Below, piece by piece: positions 1-7,695 of a stretch of DNA of 64,000 nucleotides. Position numbers and translations under genes: made by a program. The stretch covers positions 496,001 through 560,000 of the forward strand of contig NZ_STGB01000005.1 of assembly GCF_005222815.1 (NCBI RefSeq). Direction: 5' to 3'. Source of the stretch: Roseomonas sp. AR75. GTDB lineage: Bacteria > Pseudomonadota > Alphaproteobacteria > Acetobacterales > Acetobacteraceae. Each line of letters opens with the position of its first letter. Position 1 is the first letter of the stretch. The notes under the pieces are model-generated. The model did no database searches. It was not told the DNA's origin and was given only the letters and a program-made list of their open reading frames with translations.

Positions 1-1
1 C

Positions 2-760
2 ATCTACGCCAAGGCCGGCGGTGGGCCGGAAGTGGACATCGCGGTGGACCCGCTGGAGGGCACCTCGATCACCGCCAAGGGCGGGCCGAACGCGATGGCC
101 TGCGTGGCACTGGCGCAGAAGGGCGGCTTCCTGCACGCGCCCGACATCTACATGGACAAGCTGGCGGTCGGCCCCGGCCTGCCCGCGGGCGTGGTGAACC
201 TCGACGCCGGCGTCGAAGAGAACCTGCGGGAGCTGGCGAAGGCGAAGAAGCGCAGCATCACCGACCTGGTGGTCTGCCTCCTGGACCGCGACCGCCACAA
301 GGAGATCGTGAAGCGCTGCCGCGCCGCCGGCGCGCGAATCATGATGATCCCCGATGGCGACGTCTCCGGCGTGGTCGCCGTGTCGCAGGCGGAGACGGGC
401 GTGGACATCTACATGGGCTCGGGCGGCGCGCCGGAAGGCGTGCTGGCGGCTGCCGCGCTGCGCTGCATCGGCGGGCAGATGCAGGGCCGCCTGCTGTTCG
501 AGAATGACGAGCAGATTGCGCGCGCGAAGGAGATGGGGATCTCCGACCCGAACCGCATCTACGGCCTTGAGGACATGGCGAGCGGCGAGGTGATGTTCGC
601 CGCGACCGGCGTGACCACCGGCCCGATGCTGCGCGGCGTGCGGCATTTCGGATCGGGCGCGGTGACGCATTCGATCGTGATGCGCTCGAAGTCCGGCACG
701 GTGCGGTATGTCGAGGGGCATCACAACTTCGCCCTGAAGCCCAGCGCCTTCGTGGCGTGA
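2..760 (+). CDS. glpX: Class II fructose-1,6-bisphosphatase GlpX (5' end outside window)
   Basis: GlpX hydrolyses fructose 1,6-bisphosphate to fructose 6-phosphate in gluconeogenesis. The reading frame is open from the first bases of the window, so the N-terminal part is missing. The visible part starts just before the family core: DIAVDPLEGT (metal and substrate site), then APDIYMDKLAVGP, PDGDVSG, GSGGAPEGV and FAATGVT, all in the order expected for GlpX. A GTG at 32 could be mistaken for a start, but the family has more than 80 residues before this point. In many alphaproteobacteria glpX lies between hom (homoserine dehydrogenase) and recJ; recJ follows here after a GC-rich palindromic repeat, so hom may lie upstream of the window. 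Confidence 0.95.
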   Translation: MYAKAGGGPEVDIAVDPLEGTSITAKGGPNAMACVALAQKGGFLHAPDIYMDKLAVGPGLPAGVVNLDAGVEENLRELAKAKKRSITDLVVCLLDRDRHKEIVKRCRAAGARIMMIPDGDVSGVVAVSQAETGVDIYMGSGGAPEGVLAAAALRCIGGQMQGRLLFENDEQIARAKEMGISDPNRIYGLEDMASGEVMFAATGVTTGPMLRGVRHFGSGAVTHSIVMRSKSGTVRYVEGHHNFALKPSAFVA

Positions 761-783
761 GGCGGTTGCGCGCGCGCGGCCAC

Positions 784-861
784 CACCCCGGCCCTCCCCC
801 GCTTTGCGGGAGAGGGAGAAGAAGCCCTCCCCCGCAGTGCGGGGGAGGGTTGGGAGGGGGC
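784..861. repeat. GC-rich intergenic palindromic repeat, copy R1
   Basis: Two hairpins in a row built on CCCTCCCCCGC and GCGGGGGAGGG, in the gap between glpX and recJ. The outer arms (ACCCCGGCCCTCCCCC and GGGGGAGGGTTGGGAGG) are roughly inverted. It belongs to the same family as the repeats at 14981, 21049 and 33748. The recJ frame is open through it, which inflates the apparent N-terminus of recJ. Confidence 0.8.
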
Positions 862-863
862 AG

Positions 864-2645
864 GTGAGCGCCATTCTGGAAGAAGGCCCCGTCCTCGGCA
901 TCGCGCGCTCCGCCACGGGGCGGCGCTGGATCTGGCGCGCGGCGGAATCGCGCATCGGGCTCGGCATCGCGCAGCGGCTCGGCCTGCCGGAGATCGTGGG
1001 GCGGCTGCTGGCGGCGCGCGGCGTCGGCATCGAGGACGCGCCGCATTTCCTGGAACCGACGCTGCGCGCGCTGCTGCCCGATCCCTCCTGCCTGCGCGAC
1101 ATGGACCGCGCGGCGGCGCGCCTGGCCGATGCCGTGCAGCGCGCTGAATCCGTCGCGGTGTTCGGCGACTACGACGTGGACGGCGCCTGCTCCGGCGCGC
1201 TGATGGTGCGGCTGCTGCGCGAGCTCGGCTGCCGCGTGGCGCATTACGTGCCCGACCGCATCAACGAGGGCTACGGCCCCAACCAAGCCGCCATCCGCAC
1301 GCTCTGCGAGCGCGGCGCGACGCTGATCGTCACGGTGGATTGCGGCATCGCCGCGGCCGAGGCGCTGGCTGCCGCCGAGGGCCGCGCCGATGTCGTGATC
1401 CTCGACCACCACAAGGCCGAGGGCGCAGTGCCGCCGGTGCATGCCGCGGTGAACCCGAACCGGCTGGATTGCACCAGCGGGCTGAAGCATCTCTGCGCCG
1501 CGGGCGTCGCCTTCCTCGGCGCCGTCGCGCTGCTGCGGGAGCTGCGGCGGCGCGGATTCTTTGCGGCGCGGCCGGAGCCCGACCTGAAGACCTATCTCGA
1601 CCTCGTGGCGCTGGCGACCGTCTGCGACGTGATGCCCCTGACCGGCCTCAACCGCGCGCTGGTCGCACAGGGCCTGCGCGTGATGGCGCGGCGCGGCCGT
1701 GCGGGCATCGCCGCACTGCTGGAGGTGGCGCAGGCGAAGGACGCGCCGACGGCGCACACGCTGGGCTTTCTGCTGGGTCCGCGCATCAACGCCTCCGGCC
1801 GCATCGCGGAGAGCGACCTCGGCCTGCGCCTGCTCATCGAGGATGACGAGGTCGAGGCGCGCGCCATGGCCGCGACGCTCGATTCCGTGAACCGCCGGCG
1901 GCAGGAGGTGGAGGCGGATGTGCTCACCGCCGCCTTCGAGGCCGCGGCGCGCCAATCGGAGCTCGGCCATCCCGTGCTGCTGGTCTCGGGCGAGGGCTGG
2001 CATCCCGGTGTGGTCGGCATCGTCGCCGGGCGGATCAAGGAGAAGTTCAACCGGCCCGCCTGCGTGGCCGGGCTGGCGGAGGGCCTGGCCAAGGGGTCGG
2101 GGCGGTCGGTGCCGGGCGTGGACCTCGGTTCCGCCATCATCGCGGCGCGGCAATCGGGGCTGCTGGAGACCGGCGGCGGGCATCCGATGGCGGCCGGCTT
2201 CTCCTATCGCGCCGCGCGCGGGGCTGAGGTGCAGGATTTCCTGAACGAGAGGCTGTCCCACGCGGCAAGCCTGCCTTCCGCGGCGGATCTGCCCGTGGAG
2301 GGCACGCTGGCGGTGCAGGGCGCGACGGTGGCGGTGGCGCAGGACGTGGCGCGCCTCGCGCCCTTCGGCGCGGGCAACGAGGAACCCGTCTTCGTGCTGA
2401 ACCGCGCCCGCGTGGTGCGCGCCGATCGCGTCGGCAAGGAAGGCAGCGCCGTGCGCTGCTTCCTGGAAGGCGAGGGCGGGGGCCCGCGGCTGAAGGCGAT
2501 CTGCTTCCGCGCCAAGGACGGGCCGCTGGCCCAGGCGCTGCTCGGCGGCGGCGTGCTGCATCTGGCGGGGCATCTGCGCGCGGAAAGCTGGAACGATTCC
2601 GTCAGCGCCAGCCTGCATGTGGTGGACGCGGCGCCGGCGGGGTGA
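864..2645 (+). CDS. recJ: Single-stranded-DNA-specific exonuclease RecJ
   Basis: RecJ degrades single-stranded DNA 5' to 3' in recombination and mismatch repair. The DHH phosphoesterase motifs are present: FGDYDVDG (residues about 100-107), VTVDCG (about 155), LDHHKAE (about 180) and ALATVCDVMPL. The DHHA1 motif GGGHPMAAGF lies near residue 436, followed by the C-terminal OB-type domain. I chose the GTG at 864 because everything upstream in this frame is the palindromic repeat; the result is 593 residues, normal for the family. The ATG at 804 lies inside the repeat and would give a meaningless N-terminus. Confidence 0.95.
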   Translation: MSAILEEGPVLGIARSATGRRWIWRAAESRIGLGIAQRLGLPEIVGRLLAARGVGIEDAPHFLEPTLRALLPDPSCLRDMDRAAARLADAVQRAESVAVFGDYDVDGACSGALMVRLLRELGCRVAHYVPDRINEGYGPNQAAIRTLCERGATLIVTVDCGIAAAEALAAAEGRADVVILDHHKAEGAVPPVHAAVNPNRLDCTSGLKHLCAAGVAFLGAVALLRELRRRGFFAARPEPDLKTYLDLVALATVCDVMPLTGLNRALVAQGLRVMARRGRAGIAALLEVAQAKDAPTAHTLGFLLGPRINASGRIAESDLGLRLLIEDDEVEARAMAATLDSVNRRRQEVEADVLTAAFEAAARQSELGHPVLLVSGEGWHPGVVGIVAGRIKEKFNRPACVAGLAEGLAKGSGRSVPGVDLGSAIIAARQSGLLETGGGHPMAAGFSYRAARGAEVQDFLNERLSHAASLPSAADLPVEGTLAVQGATVAVAQDVARLAPFGAGNEEPVFVLNRARVVRADRVGKEGSAVRCFLEGEGGGPRLKAICFRAKDGPLAQALLGGGVLHLAGHLRAESWNDSVSASLHVVDAAPAG

Positions 2646-2685
2646 GCGGTAACGCTTCGTCACGGGCGCGGCGCCGCATGACAGG

Positions 2686-3042
2686 ATGTCCATGCTTGAA
2701 GCGCGGGGCCGGACGCGCAACATGGGGGGCATGGACGATCACATGGCCTCAGGGCGCCGCCCGCCCGTGCTCGACATGACGCCGGAGGGCGAGTTCCGCG
2801 ACACCGCGCCGAAGCCGGCCGGCACCTTCGACCGCGTGCTTGCGCGCGTCGGCGGGGTGGCGGTGCTGGTGGCGCTGGCCGCGGGCGGGCTGGTGTTTGC
2901 CGCGCTGGCGGTGCTGTTCCTCGGCATCATGCTGCCGGTGCTGCTGGTGGCGGGCGTGATCGGCGCCGGCTCGATCTGGTGGCGGCTGCGCCGCGCCCGC
3001 AAGCAGGGCCAGCCGATCCACTTCGTGGTGATCCGCCGCTGA
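2686..3042 (+). CDS. Small membrane protein, unknown function
   Basis: About 118 residues or fewer. A charged, proline-containing N-terminal part is followed by one long hydrophobic stretch (about residues 50-90), long enough for two membrane passes, and then a basic tail (RLRRARKQG) ending VVIRR. No enzyme motif is visible. The start is uncertain: ATG codons at 2686, 2692, 2722, 2731 and 2743 are all in frame and none has a strong ribosome binding site. Base use at third positions is GC-rich throughout, as in neighbouring real genes. The following gene starts near or within its 3' end, so the two are probably cotranscribed. Confidence 0.65.
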   Translation: MSMLEARGRTRNMGGMDDHMASGRRPPVLDMTPEGEFRDTAPKPAGTFDRVLARVGGVAVLVALAAGGLVFAALAVLFLGIMLPVLLVAGVIGAGSIWWRLRRARKQGQPIHFVVIRR

Positions 3043-3065
3043 GGAACCCCCCGCCTCCCTTCGAG

Positions 3066-3380
3066 GTGGATGAGAGCAGGCTCTACGAGGTCGGACCCGC
3101 CGGAGCCGCCTGGACGCATGCGGATGCCGGGGCGGCGCGCGCCGAACGCCAGCGGCGGCTGCGCTGGCTGCTGGTGCTGTGCGTCGGCGTGAATGCGGCG
3201 ACCTGGACGCTGGCGGGGGTGGCGCTGATGCTGGGCGGACGGGAAGTCGGCGCGGCCTTCGGCGTTCTGGCGCTGGCGACGCTGCCGCTGCTGGTGGTGC
3301 CGGCGATCGGGGAGGCCTTCGCGCGGCTGCGGGCGCGCCGACGGCATGTGACACGGCCGGGGCGGTTTCCTGATCGTTAA
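3066..3380 (+). CDS. Small two-helix membrane protein, unknown function
   Basis: The frame runs from an ATG at 2979 that overlaps the preceding gene, but the convincing coding sequence starts near the GTG at 3066 (VDESRLYEVG). About 104 residues. There are two hydrophobic segments: RWLLVLCVGVNAATW and onward, then GVLALATLPLLVVPAIG, followed by a basic C-terminus (RLRARRRH). Third-position GC is high. It follows the previous small membrane protein by 23 nt and is probably in the same transcript. No family recognised. A weaker antisense open frame covers the same bases and is rejected for lack of any recognisable protein character. Confidence 0.55.
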   Translation: MDESRLYEVGPAGAAWTHADAGAARAERQRRLRWLLVLCVGVNAATWTLAGVALMLGGREVGAAFGVLALATLPLLVVPAIGEAFARLRARRRHVTRPGRFPDR

Positions 3381-3450
3381 GCGCTCGAACTCAACGTAAC
3401 TCCTTCCTCGGCCAGTTCCCAATCCTTCAGGCAGTCTGATCGCGCGATGG

Positions 3451-4161
3451 TTAGAAGCTGTTGTTTTCTGCCACATCTGAAAAAGCGGAATATACCTTGG
3501 TGGTGACCTCGCACAGCTGTTTAGCCGCCTCAGTGTTGAGCGGCACAGCGACGACTTCGCCGTTCCTTGTAAACGTTATACCTGAAGAAAAAATAGAATC
3601 TGTAATGAATATTTTTGAGGCTGAGTGTCGCTTTATTGCCTGTGGACTCAGTGTAGCTCCGGCCCGATGAGCTAGGGCGTCCCGGACCTCCCTATGAGAT
3701 GGGAAGCTCTCCTTGTAGCGACGCCTCGCCTCCTTCAACTCAGCCTTGTTGACCCGAACCCAGATCGGCTGGCATTGCCGAGCCAAGCGGGAGATCTCCG
3801 ATAGCGTCTCCTCGAAATGATGAACAGTCATGGCAGCATCCCGCGCAGCAATATGCAACCATGCACTCCAAGATTTACCTTCTGACGATATTCGCTCTTG
3901 ATGTCTCTTGTACTCAAAAAAAGAAATTTCCATTCCCGGATAAACAAAGAATTTTTCTGATAAATCCCGTTTCGACAAAACAATTCGATCTTGCTCGGCG
4001 TTACATTTTTCGATTAGCATAATCGCGTATCTGTAATCATCACAGTGCTTAGTAAGATTTCTGATTTGTAGATCTAGGTGAATCAATACATCGTGATGCT
4101 CGGCCGGCCAAGCAGCCAAGCTTATGCAAAAAAATCTCTGAAGGTCCCGGCCTTCGTCCAT
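3451..4161 (-). CDS. Low-GC orphan protein with HEPN-like RX4H motif
   Basis: A 236-residue predicted soluble, mostly helical protein. Its DNA is strikingly AT-rich (runs such as AAAAAAAGAAATTT near 3917) beside a window full of GC-rich genes, so it was probably acquired recently. Near the C-terminal third it reads HREVRDALAHRAG; R160-D161-x3-H165 fits the R-polar-x3-H active-site motif of HEPN domain ribonucleases. A second RX4H (RNLTKH, R34-H39) lies near the N-terminus. HEPN proteins act as RNA-cutting toxins or defence effectors, but many matches to so short a motif are chance; the nuclease role is inference. No transmembrane segment. ATG at 4161 is preferred over the in-frame TTG at 4164. 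No adjacent MNT nucleotidyltransferase or other antitoxin partner is visible. Confidence 0.7.
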   Translation of the reverse strand: MDEGRDLQRFFCISLAAWPAEHHDVLIHLDLQIRNLTKHCDDYRYAIMLIEKCNAEQDRIVLSKRDLSEKFFVYPGMEISFFEYKRHQERISSEGKSWSAWLHIAARDAAMTVHHFEETLSEISRLARQCQPIWVRVNKAELKEARRRYKESFPSHREVRDALAHRAGATLSPQAIKRHSASKIFITDSIFSSGITFTRNGEVVAVPLNTEAAKQLCEVTTKVYSAFSDVAENNSF

Positions 4162-4192
4162 CAAACCTAGTCCCTGCTTGCGGGCTGCTCCC

Positions 4193-5224
4193 CTACGCCG
4201 CCGCGGGCAAGGCGGCGTTGGCCTCGGCCAGCAGCCGGTAGCTCGCCTGCCGCGCGGCCGGATCGTGGCAGGGGGTCAGCACAGCGACCTCCGCCGCGCC
4301 ATGCGCCGCGGCCACGGCGTTCAGCTTGGCGACCACCTGTTCCGGCGCGCCTACGATGGCGCGGGCGCGCATGCGCTCGACGCGCGCCAGTTCCTCGGCG
4401 TCGTACTCATGGGCCTCCGCCTCCGCCACGCTTGGCAACGGCGGAAAGATGCCGCGGTCGCGGGAGAGCCGCCACAGCTCGCGCGACTTGAACAGCCGCC
4501 AGGCCTCGGCCTCGGTCGCGGCCGTGATGGCGAAGACGCAGAGCGCGGCATGCGGCGCGGCGAGCCGCCCCGGCACACCCTCATGCGGGCGGAAACCCTG
4601 GCGGTACAGCGCCATCGCCTCCTCGCTGCCGCGGCCTTCCGTGATGAAGTGGGCGAAGCAGTAGGGCAGGCCGAAATAGGCGGCGAGCTGCGCACCGAAA
4701 TCCGAGGAGCCGAGCACCCACACCTCCGGCCGGGTCGGCCCCTCCGGCTGGGCGGAGACGCGGGCAAAGGGATGGTTCACCGGCAGCCCGTCGCCGAGCC
4801 AGCCCATGAGCTCCTGCACCTGCTGCGGGAAGCGGTCCGCGGCCTCGTTGGCGTTGGGGTTGAGGGCGAAGGCGGTGCGGCCGTCGCTGCCCGGCGCGCG
4901 GCCGACGCCGAGGTCGATCCGGCCGGGGGCGATGGCCTCCAGCACCCGGAACTGCTCGGCGACCTTCAGCGCGGAATAATGCGGCAGCATCACGCCGGCG
5001 GAGCCGACCCGGATGCGCTGCGTCGTCGCGGCGATGGCGCTGATGAGGATCTCCGGGGCCGTGCCGGCATGGCTGGCGCTGTTGTGGTGCTCGGCCACCC
5101 AGTAGCGATGGTAGCCCCATTGGTCCGCCAGCTTCGCCAGCGCCAGCGTCTCCCGGATCGCCTCCGGCGGGGTGCGGCCGGAGGCGACGGTGGACTGGTC
5201 GAGGATGGACAGGGCGAGCGTCAT
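4193..5224 (-). CDS. LLM-class flavin-dependent oxidoreductase (luciferase family group 1)
   Basis: A bacterial-luciferase-like monooxygenase expected to use reduced FMN; substrate unknown. The sequence matches the group-1 (MsnO8/YhbW-like) pattern throughout: LSILDQSTV at the N-terminus, WGYHRYWVAEHH, TAPEILISAIAATT, RIRVGSAGVMLPHYSALKVAEQF and PGRIDLGVGRAPG. I chose ATG 5224 because the strand-1 segment begins there (TLALSILDQS); an upstream start at 5245 adds only MRRGGTG. 343 residues, typical. It ends 31 nt before the low-GC HEPN-like gene on the same strand. Confidence 0.9.
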   Translation of the reverse strand: MTLALSILDQSTVASGRTPPEAIRETLALAKLADQWGYHRYWVAEHHNSASHAGTAPEILISAIAATTQRIRVGSAGVMLPHYSALKVAEQFRVLEAIAPGRIDLGVGRAPGSDGRTAFALNPNANEAADRFPQQVQELMGWLGDGLPVNHPFARVSAQPEGPTRPEVWVLGSSDFGAQLAAYFGLPYCFAHFITEGRGSEEAMALYRQGFRPHEGVPGRLAAPHAALCVFAITAATEAEAWRLFKSRELWRLSRDRGIFPPLPSVAEAEAHEYDAEELARVERMRARAIVGAPEQVVAKLNAVAAAHGAAEVAVLTPCHDPAARQASYRLLAEANAALPAAA

Positions 5225-5308
5225 GCCGGTACCTCCTCGGCGCAATCTGGGGCGGCCGGCCGGCTGCGTCGAGCCGGCGGCCGGTCCCGCTTGCTTGGTC
5301 GGTCCCGC

Positions 5309-5887
5309 TTACGCGGCCGGGCCGGATCGGCGCGACGGCCCGAACAGGATCTCCCGCATGCGCGGCCAGCCGATGGCGAGCGTGATCTGGCGGAATCCGC
5401 AGAAGGGCAGCATCGCCACGAAGAAGCTGACGCCGGCGAAGAGCAGGCCCGCCACGCCGCCACCGCCGATCATCGGCACGGATTTCGCCAGCGACTCGCC
5501 GTGAATCCAGCCGCCGACGATCGCCTCGGCGTAGTGCATCGCGATGAACAGCGCGGCGAGGATCAGGGCCTCGAGGACGATCGGGTAGATCAGCGGCTCC
5601 GGCTTCACGCGCCGGCCAAGCTCCAGCTTCTCCACGACCAGCGCGACCTTGCCGAGCACCAGCGCGTTGATCAGCGCGAAGCCGTGCGGAGCGAAGGGGA
5701 TGGCCTGGCTCTCGCCGGCATGGGTGCGCAGCGCGATCTCCTCATGCACGGTGAACAGGCCGAGCAGGATGAAGATGTAGGCCGCGGCGATGACGAAGCG
5801 CCGGAACTCGTCCAGCACGACCTCCTTCGCCTTGTGCAGCGTCTCCTGTCCGGGGCGGCCGGACCCGCCCATGCTCCGCTCGCTCAC
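5309..5887 (-). CDS. Membrane protein with about four transmembrane helices, unknown function
   Basis: 192 residues. The hydrophilic N-terminus carries the helix KAKEVVLDEFRRFV, followed by hydrophobic segments at roughly residues 31-50 (VIAAAYIFILLGLFTV), 69-86 (GFALINALVLGKVALVV), 101-125 (IYPIVLEALILAALFIAMHYAE) and 140-168 (GGGVAGLLFAGVSFFVAMLP). A conserved-looking charged element, EKLELGRRVKPEPL, lies between helices 2 and 3. I do not recognise a named family. It lies 84 nt upstream of the luciferase-like gene on the same strand and could be cotranscribed with it. Confidence 0.75.
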   Translation of the reverse strand: MSERSMGGSGRPGQETLHKAKEVVLDEFRRFVIAAAYIFILLGLFTVHEEIALRTHAGESQAIPFAPHGFALINALVLGKVALVVEKLELGRRVKPEPLIYPIVLEALILAALFIAMHYAEAIVGGWIHGESLAKSVPMIGGGGVAGLLFAGVSFFVAMLPFCGFRQITLAIGWPRMREILFGPSRRSGPAA

Positions 5888-6062
5888 GCGCCCGAACCCC
5901 CTGCCCGCCTATGTCATGCCAGACGGGCCTTGTAGCGCCTGGGCGCCGCCGGCACACCGTGGCAATCGCCGCGGTTGCGGGATGCGGCATCGCGCCCGCA
6001 ACGGTGGATGGACAGGGCGCGCAGGCTGCCGGTAGCTGCCGGCCGCAACGCCGGGGCGGCCG

Positions 6063-6539
6063 ATGACCGAGAGCGACGAGAGCTTCATGCGCCACGCCAT
6101 CGCGCTGTCCCGCCGCGGGATGGAGGGCGGCGCGGGCGGTCCCTTCGGCGCGGTGGTGGTGGCCGATGGTCGGGTGGTGGCCGAGGGCTGGAACCAGGTG
6201 ACCTCCACCAACGACCCGACCGCGCATGCCGAGGTGGTGGCGATCCGCCGCGCCTGCGCCGCGCTCGGCCGCTTCGACCTGCGCGGCGCGGTGCTCTACA
6301 CCAGCTGCGAGCCCTGCCCGATGTGCCTGGCCGCGGCGTATTGGGCGCGGCTGGACGCCGTGGTGTTCGGCAATGCGCGCGAGGACGCGGCCGCGATCGG
6401 CTTCGACGACCAGTTCCTCTACGACGAGGTGCCGAAGCCGGTGAAGGCGCGGACCCTGCCGATGCGCCGGCTGCTGGCGGCCGAGGCGCTGGAAGTTTTT
6501 GGGGCCTGGGCGGAGAAGCCGGACAAGGTGGCGTATTGA
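6063..6539 (+). CDS. guaD: Guanine deaminase, cytidine-deaminase fold (GuaD)
   Basis: Deaminates guanine to xanthine in purine salvage and catabolism. Zinc site: H and E of DPTAHAEVVAIR (HAE) and the two Cys of SCEPCPMCL (PCxxC). The sequence follows Bacillus-type GuaD closely: GGPFGAVVVADG, NQVTSTNDPTAHAEV, GFDDQFLYDEVPKP, and a C-terminus ending in an aromatic residue (VAY), which in GuaD reaches into the neighbouring subunit's active site. 158 residues, normal. It stands alone; the gap before it (5888-6062) shows nothing recognisable. Confidence 0.88.
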   Translation: MTESDESFMRHAIALSRRGMEGGAGGPFGAVVVADGRVVAEGWNQVTSTNDPTAHAEVVAIRRACAALGRFDLRGAVLYTSCEPCPMCLAAAYWARLDAVVFGNAREDAAAIGFDDQFLYDEVPKPVKARTLPMRRLLAAEALEVFGAWAEKPDKVAY

Positions 6540-6636
6540 CGGCCAAGCCCGCCTTGCATGGCATTGCCGGCCGGTCATTGCGGCGCCATCATGAGGCGGC
6601 GTGCCGGGCGGCCGGCGGGAAGGACCGAGGTTCGGC

Positions 6637-7305
6637 ATGGTGCGGCAAGCGTTTCGGGCGGTGTTGCTGGGCGGCGTGCTGGCCGCGCTGCTGGCGGCGC
6701 CGGGCGCGCAGGCGGCCTACACGATCACGGTGCAGCAGGTCGGCGCCAACGTGGTGGCGACCGGCAGCGGCACCCTGGACGTGACGTCCTTCGGCTCCGG
6801 CACTGGCGACACGGATTCCGCCCAGATCGGCACGACGGACGGCAATAGCTTCGTCTATGTCGGCGGCGACACGAACGGCTCCGCGCTGACCGCCTATTCG
6901 GACGAGGGCAACCCGATCAGCGGCGGCGACGCCATGTTCGGCGAGCCGGGCCAGGGCGGCTATGCGAGCAGCGCCTCCGGCGACCTCGTCGGGCTCGTGC
7001 CGGCCAACCTGTTCAACTTCGATTCCAACACCGTGCTGTATGTGCCGCAGGGCTATGTCTCCGGCGCGCCGCTCAGCGGCACGGCAACCTGGGAAGGCGA
7101 GACGATCGACTCGCTCGGCCTTTTCCCCGGCACTTATGTCTGGAGCTGGGGCGACAGCGCGGCGGCGGACAGTTTCACCCTGGTCATCGTGGCGCCGGAC
7201 GGTCCCGGCACGCCCGTGCCGGAGCCGGCCGCGGCGCTGCTGCTGGGCGCGGGGCTGCTGGGGCTGGGCGCGGTGCGGCGCTGCCGCCCGACTGTTGCAG
7301 CGTAG
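6637..7305 (+). CDS. PEP-CTERM sorting-signal exported protein
   Basis: 222 residues. Signal peptide at residues 1-25 (RQAFRAVLLGGVLAALLAAPGAQA), then a small-residue-rich, beta-type domain, and a C-terminal sorting signal: VPEP (residues about 195-198), a hydrophobic helix and a basic end (RRCRP). Proteins of this type are handled by an exosortase/archaeosortase-type enzyme and placed at the cell surface. ATG 6637 is chosen for its AGG ribosome binding site and because the signal peptide begins there; the frame is open from 6601. No exosortase gene lies in this window. Function of the mature domain unknown. Confidence 0.85.
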   Translation: MVRQAFRAVLLGGVLAALLAAPGAQAAYTITVQQVGANVVATGSGTLDVTSFGSGTGDTDSAQIGTTDGNSFVYVGGDTNGSALTAYSDEGNPISGGDAMFGEPGQGGYASSASGDLVGLVPANLFNFDSNTVLYVPQGYVSGAPLSGTATWEGETIDSLGLFPGTYVWSWGDSAAADSFTLVIVAPDGPGTPVPEPAAALLLGAGLLGLGAVRRCRPTVAA

Positions 7306-7356
7306 CACCTCCCGCTTTCCGAGGTCCTTGCACCGCCACCCGCCCGAACGGCGCCG

Positions 7357-7695
7357 TCAGCGCGGCTTCAGCGGATAGCGGTCGGCTTCGGCGAAGACGT
7401 CGATCGCGATGGTGCCGGCCTTGATCGCCACGGCATGCACGACGCCGGCGGGAATGTCGTAGCTCGCGCCGGGGCCATAGCGGCGGGTCTGGCCGTCGAT
7501 GGTCAGAGCCACCTCGCCCGCCACGACCGTGCCCCATTGGGGACCGTGGGAATGTGCCGGAAGGCTCACATCCTGGTGGATGCGGAAGAAGGCGACGAGG
7601 CCGGCATCCGACCGCACGGCGGAGGTCGTCACGACGCTGTCGGGGAAGGGCAGGTCGAGTGCGGGCATCGCGCCGAAGAAGGCGGGCAGGGTCAT
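7357..7695 (-). CDS. Cupin-domain protein
   Basis: A single cupin domain of 112 residues. Motif 1 region: PAHSHGPQWGTVVAGEVALTI (the metal-ligand His pair is in AHSHG); motif 2 region: YDIPAGVVHAVAIKAGT. Cupins of this size are metal-binding enzymes or sensors; the substrate cannot be read from the sequence. The start ATG overlaps the stop of the ketopantoate-reductase-like gene by 4 nt (ATGA), making it the last gene of a four-gene translationally coupled operon that begins at 10065. Confidence 0.85.
   Translation of the reverse strand: MTLPAFFGAMPALDLPFPDSVVTTSAVRSDAGLVAFFRIHQDVSLPAHSHGPQWGTVVAGEVALTIDGQTRRYGPGASYDIPAGVVHAVAIKAGTIAIDVFAEADRYPLKPR

Noticed and set aside
32-34. GTG at 32 as the real start of glpX
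   Set aside because: The GlpX fold has a long N-terminal part before DIAVDPLEGT, and the frame is open to the window edge.
339-2732. Antisense open frame of about 800 codons over glpX and recJ
   Set aside because: It is a shadow of strong third-position GC bias; the sense strand encodes two well-recognised proteins across the same bases.
4178-5935. Plus-strand open frame of about 585 codons opposite the luciferase-like gene
   Set aside because: Low-complexity Arg/Gly/His protein with no motif, while the opposite strand encodes a typical LLM oxidoreductase.
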